Positions 1-7,096 are shown, counted from the first letter of the stretch. The stretch is DNA of 18,456 nt from Piscirickettsiaceae bacterium (GCA_030627065.1 DAOUSV010000012.1:1-18456), one strand, 5' to 3'. Numbers and translations are program-made. The notes: generated by a model not told the origin, from the sequence alone.

Positions 1-266
1 AATGCTGTAATTCCTGCTGCCGCTAATAGGACATAAATAAGTACATTATGACATTGGGCAAAGAATCGTTTTAAGGCGCTACGAGATTTTGTTTCAGGCA
101 AACTATTCGGGCCATACCGGCTTAGCCGCTCGGCGGCATCGCTAGCAGTTAACCCTTCTAATGAACTTGTTAACTGATTGAGTACTTGAGCTTGGTCAAT
201 AGCATGCCATATAGAATTTGGCTGCTCATCCTCAAGATATTTAGGCTTAACATGTAATGCTGACAT
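1..266 (-). CDS. Cation-transporting P-type ATPase, N-terminal part (cut by window edge)
   Basis: The minus-strand frame opens with ATG at 264-266 and stays open for 88 codons to the window edge. A strong Shine-Dalgarno AGGAGG (275-280) lies 8 nt upstream of the start. The protein starts MSALHVKPKYLEDEQ. It then shows the cation-ATPase N-terminal pattern: a tryptophan-histidine helix (WHAID, about 20-24), GLTASDAAERLSRYGPNSL (about 38-56), and a basic stretch leading into the first membrane helix (VLIYVLLAAAGITA, about 75-88). This layout matches the Ca2+/Na+/K+/H+ P2/P3 ATPase families. The phosphorylation motif DKTGT and the ion-site helices lie outside the window, so the transported ion cannot be stated. 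It lies behind psd on the same strand and may be co-transcribed with it. Confidence 0.85.
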   Translation of the reverse strand, partial: MSALHVKPKYLEDEQPNSIWHAIDQAQVLNQLTSSLEGLTASDAAERLSRYGPNSLPETKSRSALKRFFAQCHNVLIYVLLAAAGITA

Positions 267-309
267 AATCGTGACCTCCTAATAAGGTTTACACTCTTAT
301 GTTTTAATT

Positions 310-334
310 GTATACCCAATCTAATTGGATATAC
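310..334 (-). repeat. Inverted repeat between psd and the ATPase gene
   Basis: Two 11-nt arms (310-320 and 324-334) flank a 3-nt centre. They are complementary except at one position, which becomes a G-U wobble in a minus-strand RNA, so that transcript could form an 11-bp hairpin. The arms contain CCAAT and ATTGG. No run of U follows on the minus strand (next bases AATTAAAAC), so a classical intrinsic terminator is not supported. It could be a weak terminator, an mRNA processing or stability hairpin after psd, or a regulator site for the ATPase gene. Confidence 0.4.
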
Positions 335-341
335 ACCTATA

Positions 342-1211
342 TCACGTCATTGCTTGTCCCATCACAACGGCTTGCCTCGCTTCTAAGGCTAAATTAAATT
401 TATCTGCTTGTTCTGGCAATAAAATGATGACGGTTGATCCCATATTAAAACGTCCCATCTCCTCACCTTTTTTCAAAGTAATCTCGTGCTCATCGTCATA
501 ATGCCACTGTTGAATAGCCTTACCATAAGGAGGTGTAATTTGACCTTGCCATACAGTTTCCATACTTCCAACAAATATTGCTCCCACTAAAACTAATACC
601 ATCGGCCCTTGCTCGGTCTCAAACACCGTAACAACACGTTCATTACGAGCAAATAAATTAGGTACTGTTCGTGCTGTGCGCGGACTAACTGAGAATAACT
701 TGCCAGGAATATAGGTCATTTGTTGTAACTTACCAGTGATCGGCATATGAATACGGTGATAATCACGTGGTGATAGATAAATTGTCGTAAATTGGCCATT
801 CTCAAATTGCTTTGCTAATGATTCATCACCCGCTAATAATTCTAATACACTGTAATCCTGCCCTTTAGCTTGAATGATTCGCCCTTGTTCAATCTTACCA
901 ATCTGACTAATTGCACCATCAACGGGTGATACCAATCTATTTTCAGCAACGGGACGCGCACCAGCCCGCAACTCTCGTGTAAAAAAAGCATTAAAGCTAG
1001 AAAACTGATTAATATCACTTTCTGCCGCTTCCGCTATATTCACATTATACGCCTTAACAATAAAACGAATAAATAGCGTTTTGAACCAAACGACGTTACT
1101 ACGTGTTAGGCGATACATTAGCATCGACAAGCCATGATGAGGAATCAGGTACTGCGGCAAAGTCATCAAACGATCCCATAATGTTGCGGTGTTATCTTGT
1201 TGTTTATTCAT
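342..1211 (-). CDS. psd: Phosphatidylserine decarboxylase proenzyme
   Basis: Membrane enzyme that decarboxylates phosphatidylserine to phosphatidylethanolamine, the last step of the main bacterial PE pathway. The 289-residue length fits the bacterial family (E. coli about 322). Motifs in order: FNAFFTREL (73-81), SPVDG with the catalytic Asp at 98, the histidine segment YHRIHMP (151-157) with His155, and the autocleavage site GST at 258-260, where cleavage before Ser259 gives the small subunit its pyruvoyl group. The spacing follows the E. coli triad Asp90/His147/Ser254. The cleavage motif reads MGST, not LGST; the cleaved Gly-Ser pair is intact, so I expect an active enzyme. The start has AGAGGA at 1225-1230, a rather long 13 nt upstream. 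It is divergent from the flagellar operon and has no known flagellar role. Confidence 0.96.
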   Translation of the reverse strand: MNKQQDNTATLWDRLMTLPQYLIPHHGLSMLMYRLTRSNVVWFKTLFIRFIVKAYNVNIAEAAESDINQFSSFNAFFTRELRAGARPVAENRLVSPVDGAISQIGKIEQGRIIQAKGQDYSVLELLAGDESLAKQFENGQFTTIYLSPRDYHRIHMPITGKLQQMTYIPGKLFSVSPRTARTVPNLFARNERVVTVFETEQGPMVLVLVGAIFVGSMETVWQGQITPPYGKAIQQWHYDDEHEITLKKGEEMGRFNMGSTVIILLPEQADKFNLALEARQAVVMGQAMT

Positions 1212-1307
1212 TTATCTTATTTATTCCTCTTTCCTACTATGGATAAGCTTGTCATAATTCGCGGTTACAGAACGTCTATTCTAATATAAAAAGGAGTACA
1301 GCAAGCA
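1212..1307. promoter_or_regulatory. Divergent intergenic region, psd / flagellar operon
   Basis: These 96 bp separate the starts of psd (minus) and the first fliL copy (plus), so promoters for both are expected here or just inside the genes. The region is A+T-rich. The only clear signal is AAGGAG at 1291-1296, the ribosome site of the first fliL copy. I found no good sigma-54 -24/-12 pair (TGGCAC-N5-TTGC) and no sigma-28 box. Sigma-70-like pieces occur (TTGTCA at 1249, TATTCT at 1277, TAATAT at 1282), but their spacings are wrong. The promoter role is inferred from gene orientation only. Confidence 0.4.
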
Positions 1308-1727
1308 ATGCTTTCCTCAATTATACGTGTGTTTATACTACTTTTAAGTGGCCTAACATTACTACCGAGCCTATCATGGGCAGGAGATGATGATGCCCCT
1401 GCAGCAGCAATTTATTATCAATTTCCCAAGCCTATCACCATAAATTTCCTAAATCAAAGTAATCAAGATGTGCGTTACCTGCAAATTAAAGTTACGTTAA
1501 TGTCTCATGATCAAGACATCATCGACAGTGCTACTTTAAACTTACCTATGCTAGAAGATGCATTACGGGCACTTTTTTCAGAACAAACAATGGCAACAGT
1601 TAACAGTGTCAAAGGTAGAAGAACATTAAAAGAAACAACCTTAAATACTATTAAAGCTATTTTAAAAGAAGAGTCTGGCAAAGATAATCTTGAAGGCCTG
1701 TACTTTACGAGCTTCATATTACAATAA
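1308..1727 (+). CDS. fliL: FliL-like protein with cleavable signal peptide (paralog 1)
   Basis: A 139-residue FliL-family protein. FliL sits around the stator at the basal body and supports stator activity. Residues 1-25 look like a cleavable signal peptide (Arg7, hydrophobic 8-22, SWA then Gly26), unlike canonical FliL, which keeps an N-terminal membrane anchor. The rest is a FliL periplasmic domain: FPKPITINF (39-47), RYLQIKVTLM (56-65), and the C-terminal YFTSFILQ. The next gene encodes a second FliL with nearly the same blocks (RYLQVKLKVM and YFTSFLMQ), so the two are tandem paralogs. AAGGAG at 1291-1296 lies 11 nt before the ATG. It appears to be the first gene of the operon; fliK, the usual upstream neighbour, is not here. 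Which copy is the functional FliL is unclear, so the symbol is tentative. Confidence 0.82.
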   Translation: MLSSIIRVFILLLSGLTLLPSLSWAGDDDAPAAAIYYQFPKPITINFLNQSNQDVRYLQIKVTLMSHDQDIIDSATLNLPMLEDALRALFSEQTMATVNSVKGRRTLKETTLNTIKAILKEESGKDNLEGLYFTSFILQ

Positions 1728-1747
1728 CAGGCACAGTAATTGCCTGT
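1727..1747 (+). repeat. Intercistronic stem-loop between the two fliL copies
   Basis: A perfect 7-bp inverted repeat, ACAGGCA (1727-1733) and TGCCTGT (1741-1747), with a 7-nt loop. It begins at the last base of the first fliL stop codon. No U-tract follows (CTAACAAC), so termination is not supported. It could protect the upstream mRNA end or mark a processing site, allowing different levels of the two FliL proteins. The 50-nt spacing here is large for this otherwise compact operon. Confidence 0.4.
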
Positions 1748-1777
1748 CTAACAACAAACTAAAATGGAAACCTTACA

Positions 1778-2275
1778 ATGGCTGAAGCACAAGATGATAT
1801 TGATGTGACTGAAGAGAGTAGCGTCAAATCAAAAAAAATGATGATTATCATTGTTGTAGTCATTTTGGCTCTAATCGGCGGTGGTACAATGATGTTTTTA
1901 GGTGGTAGTAATGATGACGCTACAACAGATGAAAATGCTGTACAAGTCAAACAAGCGGCTATTTATTCTGAAGTAAAAGACCCCTTTATCGTAAACTTCT
2001 CGCAACAAAGTAATAATGCTGCACGTTATTTACAAGTTAAACTCAAAGTCATGGCACGAGACCAAGCAGTTATTGATGCTGTAGAACTACATATGCCAGT
2101 GATTCAACATGAGTTTCTTTTACTGCTTTATGGTCAAAATTATGACGATTTAACTAAAAATGGTACCAAAACATTACAAGCAGCCACATTAGCGCTGATT
2201 AATAACATTCTTAAAGCAGAAAATGTAGAGAATGAATTAAAAGCGGTTTATTTCACTAGTTTTTTGATGCAATAA
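1778..2275 (+). CDS. fliL: Flagellar basal body-associated protein FliL (paralog 2, membrane-anchored)
   Basis: A 165-residue protein with the canonical FliL layout. It has a short acidic cytoplasmic N-terminus (1-16), a KSKK stop-transfer flank and one membrane helix at about 21-41 with no cleavage site, then a linker and the periplasmic FliL domain (about 60-165). Conserved pieces are DPFIVNF (about 68-74), RYLQVKLKVMARDQ and the C-terminal YFTSFLMQ. FliL binds stator complexes and the MS-ring surroundings and is needed for full torque in several species. It lies directly before fliM, the usual place for fliL. The ribosome site is poor (TGGAAA about 10 nt upstream). Of the two copies this is the better candidate for true FliL, because it has the membrane anchor. 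Confidence 0.93.
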   Translation: MAEAQDDIDVTEESSVKSKKMMIIIVVVILALIGGGTMMFLGGSNDDATTDENAVQVKQAAIYSEVKDPFIVNFSQQSNNAARYLQVKLKVMARDQAVIDAVELHMPVIQHEFLLLLYGQNYDDLTKNGTKTLQAATLALINNILKAENVENELKAVYFTSFLMQ

Positions 2276-2279
2276 TATA

Positions 2280-3302
2280 ATGGCAACAACAGATATACTC
2301 TCACAAGATGAAGTCGATGCTCTATTAACTGGTATGGGCGGTGATGACATCACTGAAACAGAAGCTGAAGACTTAGATCCCGCCGAAGCTAGAGGTTACA
2401 ATTTTGGTAATGAAGATCGCATCATCCGTGGACGAATGCCCACGCTTGAGATGATTAATGAACGTTTTGGTCGACATCTGCGTATTAACTTATTCAATAT
2501 GTTGCGTCGCTCTGCTGAAATTTCCATTAGTGGCATTCAGATCATGAAGTTTTCGGAGTATATCCATACCCTATTTGTACCCACTAGCTTAAACCTCATT
2601 AAGATGCACCCTCTTCGTGGAACAGGTTTGATTGTTTTTGAACCTAACCTCGTATTCAGTATTTTAGACAATTATTTTGGTGGTGAAGGTCGCTTCCAAG
2701 CGCGTATTGAAGGTCGAGAGTTCACATCAACTGAGCTTCGCGTTATTCATATGGTACTTGAACTGTGCTTTGCTGATTTAACCAATGCTTGGGCTCCTGT
2801 CATGGAAGTAGAGTTTGAGTTTATTAATCACGAAGTTAATCCTCAATTTGCCAATATCGTTAGCCCAAGTGAAGTTGTTGTTGTCTCTACTTTTCATATT
2901 GAATTAGAAGGCGGCGGCGGCGACATACACATTACATTACCCTATTCAATGCTAGAACCTATTCGTGAACTTCTTGATACAGGCTTGCAAAGTGATCGTA
3001 GTGCCGATGATGGCCGATGGACTAAAACATTCCGTGAAGAAATCATGGTTGCTGATGTGGCTCTATCTGCAGAACTAACTCGTATAGAAATGAAGCTACA
3101 ACAAATCTTAGATTTAAAAGAAGGCGATATTTTGCCGATCACAATGCCAGATACGATAACCGCCTTAATCGAAGGTATCCCTATGTTCCATGCTACTTTT
3201 GGTGAACACAAAGACCAATCAGCACTAAAAGTAACAGAAATAATCCAACACCCAAAAGAAGAAACGCCTCAATTTCTTCTCAAAAAAGGTAAACAATTAT
3301 GA
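2280..3302 (+). CDS. fliM: Flagellar motor switch protein FliM
   Basis: C-ring switch protein that binds CheY-P and changes rotor direction. The 340-residue length is normal. The N-terminal CheY-binding peptide is DILSQDEVDALL (5-16). A flexible acidic linker follows, then the CheC-like middle domain (about 45-230), which includes LIKMHPLRGTGLIVF (106-120) and the FliG-contacting loop NYFGGEG (131-137). The C-terminal FliN-like domain covers about 245-320 (VALSAELTRIEMKLQQILDL). The start follows the upstream fliL stop by 4 nt and no Shine-Dalgarno is visible, so translation is probably coupled to fliL. The start choice is fixed by the conserved N-terminal peptide. The stop overlaps the fliN start (ATGA). 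Confidence 0.98.
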   Translation: MATTDILSQDEVDALLTGMGGDDITETEAEDLDPAEARGYNFGNEDRIIRGRMPTLEMINERFGRHLRINLFNMLRRSAEISISGIQIMKFSEYIHTLFVPTSLNLIKMHPLRGTGLIVFEPNLVFSILDNYFGGEGRFQARIEGREFTSTELRVIHMVLELCFADLTNAWAPVMEVEFEFINHEVNPQFANIVSPSEVVVVSTFHIELEGGGGDIHITLPYSMLEPIRELLDTGLQSDRSADDGRWTKTFREEIMVADVALSAELTRIEMKLQQILDLKEGDILPITMPDTITALIEGIPMFHATFGEHKDQSALKVTEIIQHPKEETPQFLLKKGKQL

Positions 3303-3745
3303 GTGAAGAAGAAATAGAAGTAGCTGATGAGTGGGCTGCCGCATTAGAAGAACAAGGTGATTCTAAAACTGAAGAAGATCCCTGGGCTGCCGCATTAGAA
3401 GAACAAGCTGATGCTGAAGCAACGCAACCAAAAGCTGATCCAGCACCTATTACTCGACTTGATGATGATTCAACACCCAAGTTTGATGTTGATTTAGATA
3501 TGGTATTGGATATTCCAGTCACTATCTCTATGGAAATTGGTCGCACCAAAATCAATATTCGTAACTTATTACAATTAAGCCAAGGTTCAGTGGTTGAGTT
3601 AGATCGTCTAGCAGGTGAACCCATGGATGTTTTAGTTAATGATACCCTTATTGCTCACGGCGAAGTCGTGGTCGTTAATGATAAGTTTGGTATTCGCTTA
3701 ACCGATGTAATTAGTGCTGATGAACGCATTAAAAAGCTTCGCTAA
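3299..3745 (+). CDS. fliN: Flagellar motor switch protein FliN
   Basis: C-ring protein that pairs with FliM and docks the export ATPase regulator FliH. The 148-residue protein has the FliN/SpoA domain at about 65-148: LDMVLDIPVTISMEIGRT (66-83), IRNLLQLSQGSVVELDR (87-103), GEPMDVLVNDTLIAHGEV (106-123) and GIRLTDV (131-137). The acidic N-terminal extension carries WAAALEEQ twice, at 12-19 and 29-36, from a 51-bp tandem duplication. ATG overlaps the fliM stop as ATGA, and its own stop overlaps the fliO start as TAATG, so all three are probably translationally coupled. Confidence 0.97.
   Translation: MSEEEIEVADEWAAALEEQGDSKTEEDPWAAALEEQADAEATQPKADPAPITRLDDDSTPKFDVDLDMVLDIPVTISMEIGRTKINIRNLLQLSQGSVVELDRLAGEPMDVLVNDTLIAHGEVVVVNDKFGIRLTDVISADERIKKLR
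3332..3407 (+). repeat. Tandem duplication inside fliN (51-bp period)
   Basis: A 25-bp exact match at 3332-3356 and 3383-3407 starts two abutting 51-bp units; the second halves of the units have diverged. Each copy encodes WAAALEEQ in frame, 17 residues apart. The near-identity at third codon positions suggests either a fairly recent duplication or constraint on the DNA. Confidence 0.85.
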
Positions 3746-4176
3746 TGAAAGCTCTTTTTTATGCCATATTAAGCTTAGTTTCTACTATTTCTTTTTCTGC
3801 TGACAATGCTGAGCCTATTACCTCAAAGCTATTAACCACTCCTCCCGTAACAACTGGAGCCTTATTAGAGACCTTATTAGGTCTATTCTTAGTATTGGCT
3901 TGCATTGCTTTTTTAGCTTGGTTGCTTCGCCGTACAGGTCGTTTTAATGCCACCGCAAATGGTCAAATGAAGATTATCGCTGGCTTATCATTAGGTCCTC
4001 GTGAACGGGCAATCTTATTACAAGTCGGTGAAAAGCAAATTTTAGTCGGTGTAACCGCACAACAAATTCAGACATTACATGTTCTTGAACAAAATATTGA
4101 TATCAATAATAGTGATAACAGCAGTACTTTTTCAGAAAAATTTCAGCAAATAATGCAACAGCGGAGTCAATCATGA
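3745..4176 (+). CDS. fliO: Flagellar biosynthesis protein FliO
   Basis: FliO helps assemble and stabilise the FliP export-gate ring. The 143-residue protein has a hydrophobic N-terminal signal-like segment (1-19), one membrane helix at about 42-60 followed by RRTGRF, and the conserved cytoplasmic FliO patch GQMKIIAGLSLGPRERAILL (73-92) with GEKQILVGVTAQQI (95-108). The tail is polar and poorly conserved, as is normal for FliO. It starts within the fliN stop (TAATG) and its stop overlaps the fliP start (ATGA). Confidence 0.93.
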   Translation: MKALFYAILSLVSTISFSADNAEPITSKLLTTPPVTTGALLETLLGLFLVLACIAFLAWLLRRTGRFNATANGQMKIIAGLSLGPRERAILLQVGEKQILVGVTAQQIQTLHVLEQNIDINNSDNSSTFSEKFQQIMQQRSQS

Positions 4177-4910
4177 TCCGCGCTCTATTCTCATTTACCT
4201 TACTATTTTTACCATTTTTAGCTATTGCTGAGCCTGGTATCCCCGCTATAACAATGACAACCGCAGAAGATGGAGGCCAAAGTTACACTGTCACACTACA
4301 AATTCTAGCATTGATGACAGTGCTAACATTGTTACCAGCCGCTCTAATGATGATGACATCCTTTACTCGCATCATTATTGTTCTGTCTATCTTACGCCAG
4401 GCAATGGGTGTGCAATCGACACCTTCAAACCAAGTTTTAATCGGTTTATCACTCTTTTTAACCTTTTTTATTATGCATCCAGTATTTGATAATTCATTTT
4501 CCAACGGCGTGCAACCATATCTTGATGGTGAAATTGAAGTAGGCACAGCTATTGATAGAACGACCCTACCCTTCAAAGAATTTATGCTCGCCCAAACCCG
4601 TGAAAGTGATATTGAGTTATTTGCCAGTATTGCAGGACATGGTCCATTAGCGACCAAAGATGACGTACCTTTCAGTTTATTATTACCCGCCTTTGTTACC
4701 AGTGAACTTAAAACAGCATTTCAAATTGGTTTCTTAATCTTTATTCCATTTTTAATTATCGATCTCGTTGTTGCCAGTGTTCTGATGGCAATGGGTATGA
4801 TGATGCTCTCCCCCATGTTGATATCCTTGCCCTTCAAACTGATGCTATTTGTATTGATCGATGGCTGGGCATTATTAATGGGCACTCTAGCCTCCAGTTT
4901 TTACGTTTAG
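4173..4910 (+). CDS. fliP: Flagellar export gate protein FliP
   Basis: Core subunit of the FliP5Q4R1 export gate in the inner membrane. The 245-residue protein begins with a cleavable signal peptide (AIA at 17-19 then Glu20), typical for FliP. The FliP signature follows: LMMMTSFTRIIIVLSILRQ and AMGVQSTPSNQVLIGLSLFL at about 58-95. A periplasmic loop (about 105-185) is followed by the C-terminal helix pair with LVVASVLMAMGMMMLSP. The ATGA overlap with fliO indicates coupling; fliQ starts 2 nt after the stop. Confidence 0.98.
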   Translation: MIRALFSFTLLFLPFLAIAEPGIPAITMTTAEDGGQSYTVTLQILALMTVLTLLPAALMMMTSFTRIIIVLSILRQAMGVQSTPSNQVLIGLSLFLTFFIMHPVFDNSFSNGVQPYLDGEIEVGTAIDRTTLPFKEFMLAQTRESDIELFASIAGHGPLATKDDVPFSLLLPAFVTSELKTAFQIGFLIFIPFLIIDLVVASVLMAMGMMMLSPMLISLPFKLMLFVLIDGWALLMGTLASSFYV

Positions 4911-4912
4911 TT

Positions 4913-5182
4913 ATGACTCCTGAAACAGTCCTCACTGTGATGCAACAAACCTTACAGATTATTACCATGCTTATTGCTGTAATTCTACTGCCAGCCTTAT
5001 TTGTAGGTTTAATCGTAAGTATGTTCCAAGCGGCTACATCTATTAATGAACAAACCTTAAGCTTTATTCCAAAACTACTTGTAACCATTCTTGTTTTGGC
5101 CATGGCAGGCCCTTGGATGCTAAGTTTAATTACAGGCTATGCACAACGTATTTTTGAAGATATTCCCTTCTTAATCGGCTAA
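4913..5182 (+). CDS. fliQ: Flagellar export gate protein FliQ
   Basis: A small 89-residue export-gate subunit made of two membrane helices (about 14-38 and 55-78). The connecting loop ATSINEQTLSFIPK (41-54) is the conserved FliQ loop. The length is exactly as usual. It sits 2 nt after fliP and 2 nt before fliR, within the canonical fliPQR order. Confidence 0.98.
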   Translation: MTPETVLTVMQQTLQIITMLIAVILLPALFVGLIVSMFQAATSINEQTLSFIPKLLVTILVLAMAGPWMLSLITGYAQRIFEDIPFLIG

Positions 5183-5184
5183 TA

Positions 5185-5967
5185 ATGCAATTTACTAGCG
5201 CAGAAATAACCGGCTTATTAGGAAGCTATATCTGGCCTTTTTTCCGTATTGCCGCCTTAGTCATGGCTGCGCCTATTTTCAGTAGTAACTTTGTTAATAT
5301 GCGAAGTAGACTGCTGATTGCACTGGCTATTAGCATTATTATTGTACCCTCTATTCCTAATGCTGCACCTGCTGTAGAACCGTTAAGTGGGGCGGGACTG
5401 TTGATTGTTGCACACCAAATATTAATTGGTGCATGCATGGGCTTTATGCTGCAATTTTTATTCAATGCCTTCATTATTGGAGGGCAAATAATCGCCATGC
5501 AAATGGGGCTTGGTTTTGCCTCAATGGTTGATCCACAAAACGGTGTAACAGTGCCCGTTATCAGTCAATTTTATTTAATCTTTGTTACTTTAGTATTTCT
5601 TAGCCTCGATGGACATTTAATTTTATTACAAGTGCTTGCTGAAAGCTTTGTAACACTTCCAGTCCAAACTTCAGGTTTAGCTCATACTAGTTTTCGTGAT
5701 TTAGTCGGACAAGCCAGCTGGATGTATGCCTCTGGTGTATTAGTCGCATTACCAGCGATTGGTTCATTAATGATGGTTAACCTTGCTTTTGGTATTTTAT
5801 CGCGTGCAGCCCCACAAATCAGCCCATTTTCTATTGGTTTCCCGATGACTATCATTCTTGGCTTTGGTATTATTTATTTCACATTACCTACCGCATCTGC
5901 TCATTTAGTCACAATGGCCGATCATATGTTACAAATTATTCGCTTATTGGTGAGTCCAAATGGCTGA
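5185..5967 (+). CDS. fliR: Flagellar export gate protein FliR
   Basis: The single FliR subunit caps the FliP/FliQ helical gate. The 260-residue, highly hydrophobic protein has about six membrane segments. FliR-type pieces include FRIAALVMAAPIFSS (20-34), GQIIAMQMGLGFASMVDPQNG (from about 100), and the C-terminal LAFGILSRAAPQISPFSIGFP (from about 200). It starts 2 nt after fliQ and overlaps flhB by 8 nt. In some bacteria FliR and FlhB are fused; here they are separate but overlapping. Confidence 0.97.
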   Translation: MQFTSAEITGLLGSYIWPFFRIAALVMAAPIFSSNFVNMRSRLLIALAISIIIVPSIPNAAPAVEPLSGAGLLIVAHQILIGACMGFMLQFLFNAFIIGGQIIAMQMGLGFASMVDPQNGVTVPVISQFYLIFVTLVFLSLDGHLILLQVLAESFVTLPVQTSGLAHTSFRDLVGQASWMYASGVLVALPAIGSLMMVNLAFGILSRAAPQISPFSIGFPMTIILGFGIIYFTLPTASAHLVTMADHMLQIIRLLVSPNG

Positions 5968-7093
5968 AGAAACTGGCCAAGAAAAAACTGAAGAACCCTC
6001 AGCCAAACGTCTTAATGACGCACGGGAAAAAGGGCAAGTCCCTCGTTCAAAAGAATTTACGACCGTTATTGTCTTAATTGCCAGTGCCGTTGCATTAATG
6101 TTCCTTGGCGAAGGAATCATCCAAAGTCTTAGCAAAGTAATGACTAAATCATTTAGCTTTAATCGTAAAGAGATTTTTGATCCCGCCGCATTAGCCGATC
6201 ACTTCTGGTTCTCACTAGAGACCATTTCTTTACCTTTAGGTGCATTCCTAGCAATCACAGCATTAGCCGCGTTAATTGCACCGACAAGTATTGGTGGATG
6301 GAATTTTTCCGCTAAAGCATTTGGGGTCAAACCAGAAAAACTAGATCCATTAAAAGGTTTAAAACGTATTTTAGGACCACAAGGTTTAATTGAGTTAGTT
6401 AAAGCCTTAGGGAAGTTTATTTTAGTCGGCGTTATTTCAACTTTGATTATATGGGGGTTACGTGACCGATTATTGACACTGGGTAATCAAGAAGTTGAAG
6501 TCGCAATGTCTGCACTGGGTGATATTGTTATTTGGGGCTTTCTTGCTATATCTAGTAGTTTAATTTTAATTGCCTTAATTGATGTGCCTTTTCAGCATTG
6601 GAATCATATCCGTCAATTGAAAATGACTAAACAAGAACTCAAAGATGAAAGTAAGGAAAGTGATGGTAATCCTGAGATGAAAGGACGTATTCGTCGTATG
6701 CAAATTGAGCTATCTCAACAGCGTATGATGCAAGATGTACCACAAGCTGACGTAATTATTACTAACCCAACTCACTATGCTGTTGCCATTCGTTATGACC
6801 AAGCTGGCAATGGCGCACCCACAGTTGTTGCTAAGGGTTCCGATCTAATTGCACAACAAATTAGAAAGGTCGGTGATGCCAATGAAGTTCCTCTTTTAGA
6901 AGCTCCTCCACTCACTCGTGCTATTTATTACAGTACTGAAATTGGCGAAGAAATTCCTTCTGGTCTATATATTGCAGTAGCCCAAGTATTAGCGTTTGTC
7001 TTCCAATTACGTCGCTACAATAAACAAGGTGGTAGCAAGCCTAAACTGAACACGGAGGACCTGCCAATACCAGATGAATTAAAGCGAGATTAA
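5960..7093 (+). CDS. flhB: Flagellar export switch protein FlhB
   Basis: Controls the switch of export specificity from rod/hook to filament proteins. The 377-residue protein starts with a polar helix (ETGQEKTEEPSAKRLNDAR), has four membrane helices (about 33-55, 88-108, 150-168, 188-210), and a cytoplasmic FlhB-C domain. The autocleavage motif NPTH lies at 269-272, the same numbering as E. coli Asn269/Pro270, in VIITNPTHYAVAIRYD. The C-terminal tail after about 352 is polar. The start overlaps fliR by 8 nt (ATGGCTGA), which implies translation coupled to fliR. Confidence 0.98.
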   Translation: MAEETGQEKTEEPSAKRLNDAREKGQVPRSKEFTTVIVLIASAVALMFLGEGIIQSLSKVMTKSFSFNRKEIFDPAALADHFWFSLETISLPLGAFLAITALAALIAPTSIGGWNFSAKAFGVKPEKLDPLKGLKRILGPQGLIELVKALGKFILVGVISTLIIWGLRDRLLTLGNQEVEVAMSALGDIVIWGFLAISSSLILIALIDVPFQHWNHIRQLKMTKQELKDESKESDGNPEMKGRIRRMQIELSQQRMMQDVPQADVIITNPTHYAVAIRYDQAGNGAPTVVAKGSDLIAQQIRKVGDANEVPLLEAPPLTRAIYYSTEIGEEIPSGLYIAVAQVLAFVFQLRRYNKQGGSKPKLNTEDLPIPDELKRD

Positions 7094-7096
7094 TAA

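Noticed and set aside
282..300. Short inverted repeat ATAAG / CTTAT upstream of the ATPase ribosome site
   Set aside because: Only 5-bp A+T-rich arms; expected by chance in this base composition.
3280..3624. Long antisense open frame opposite fliN (and similar ones opposite fliP, fliR and cheA)
   Set aside because: Serine-rich low-complexity translations, no ribosome sites and no recognisable motifs; they are shadows of well-supported genes.
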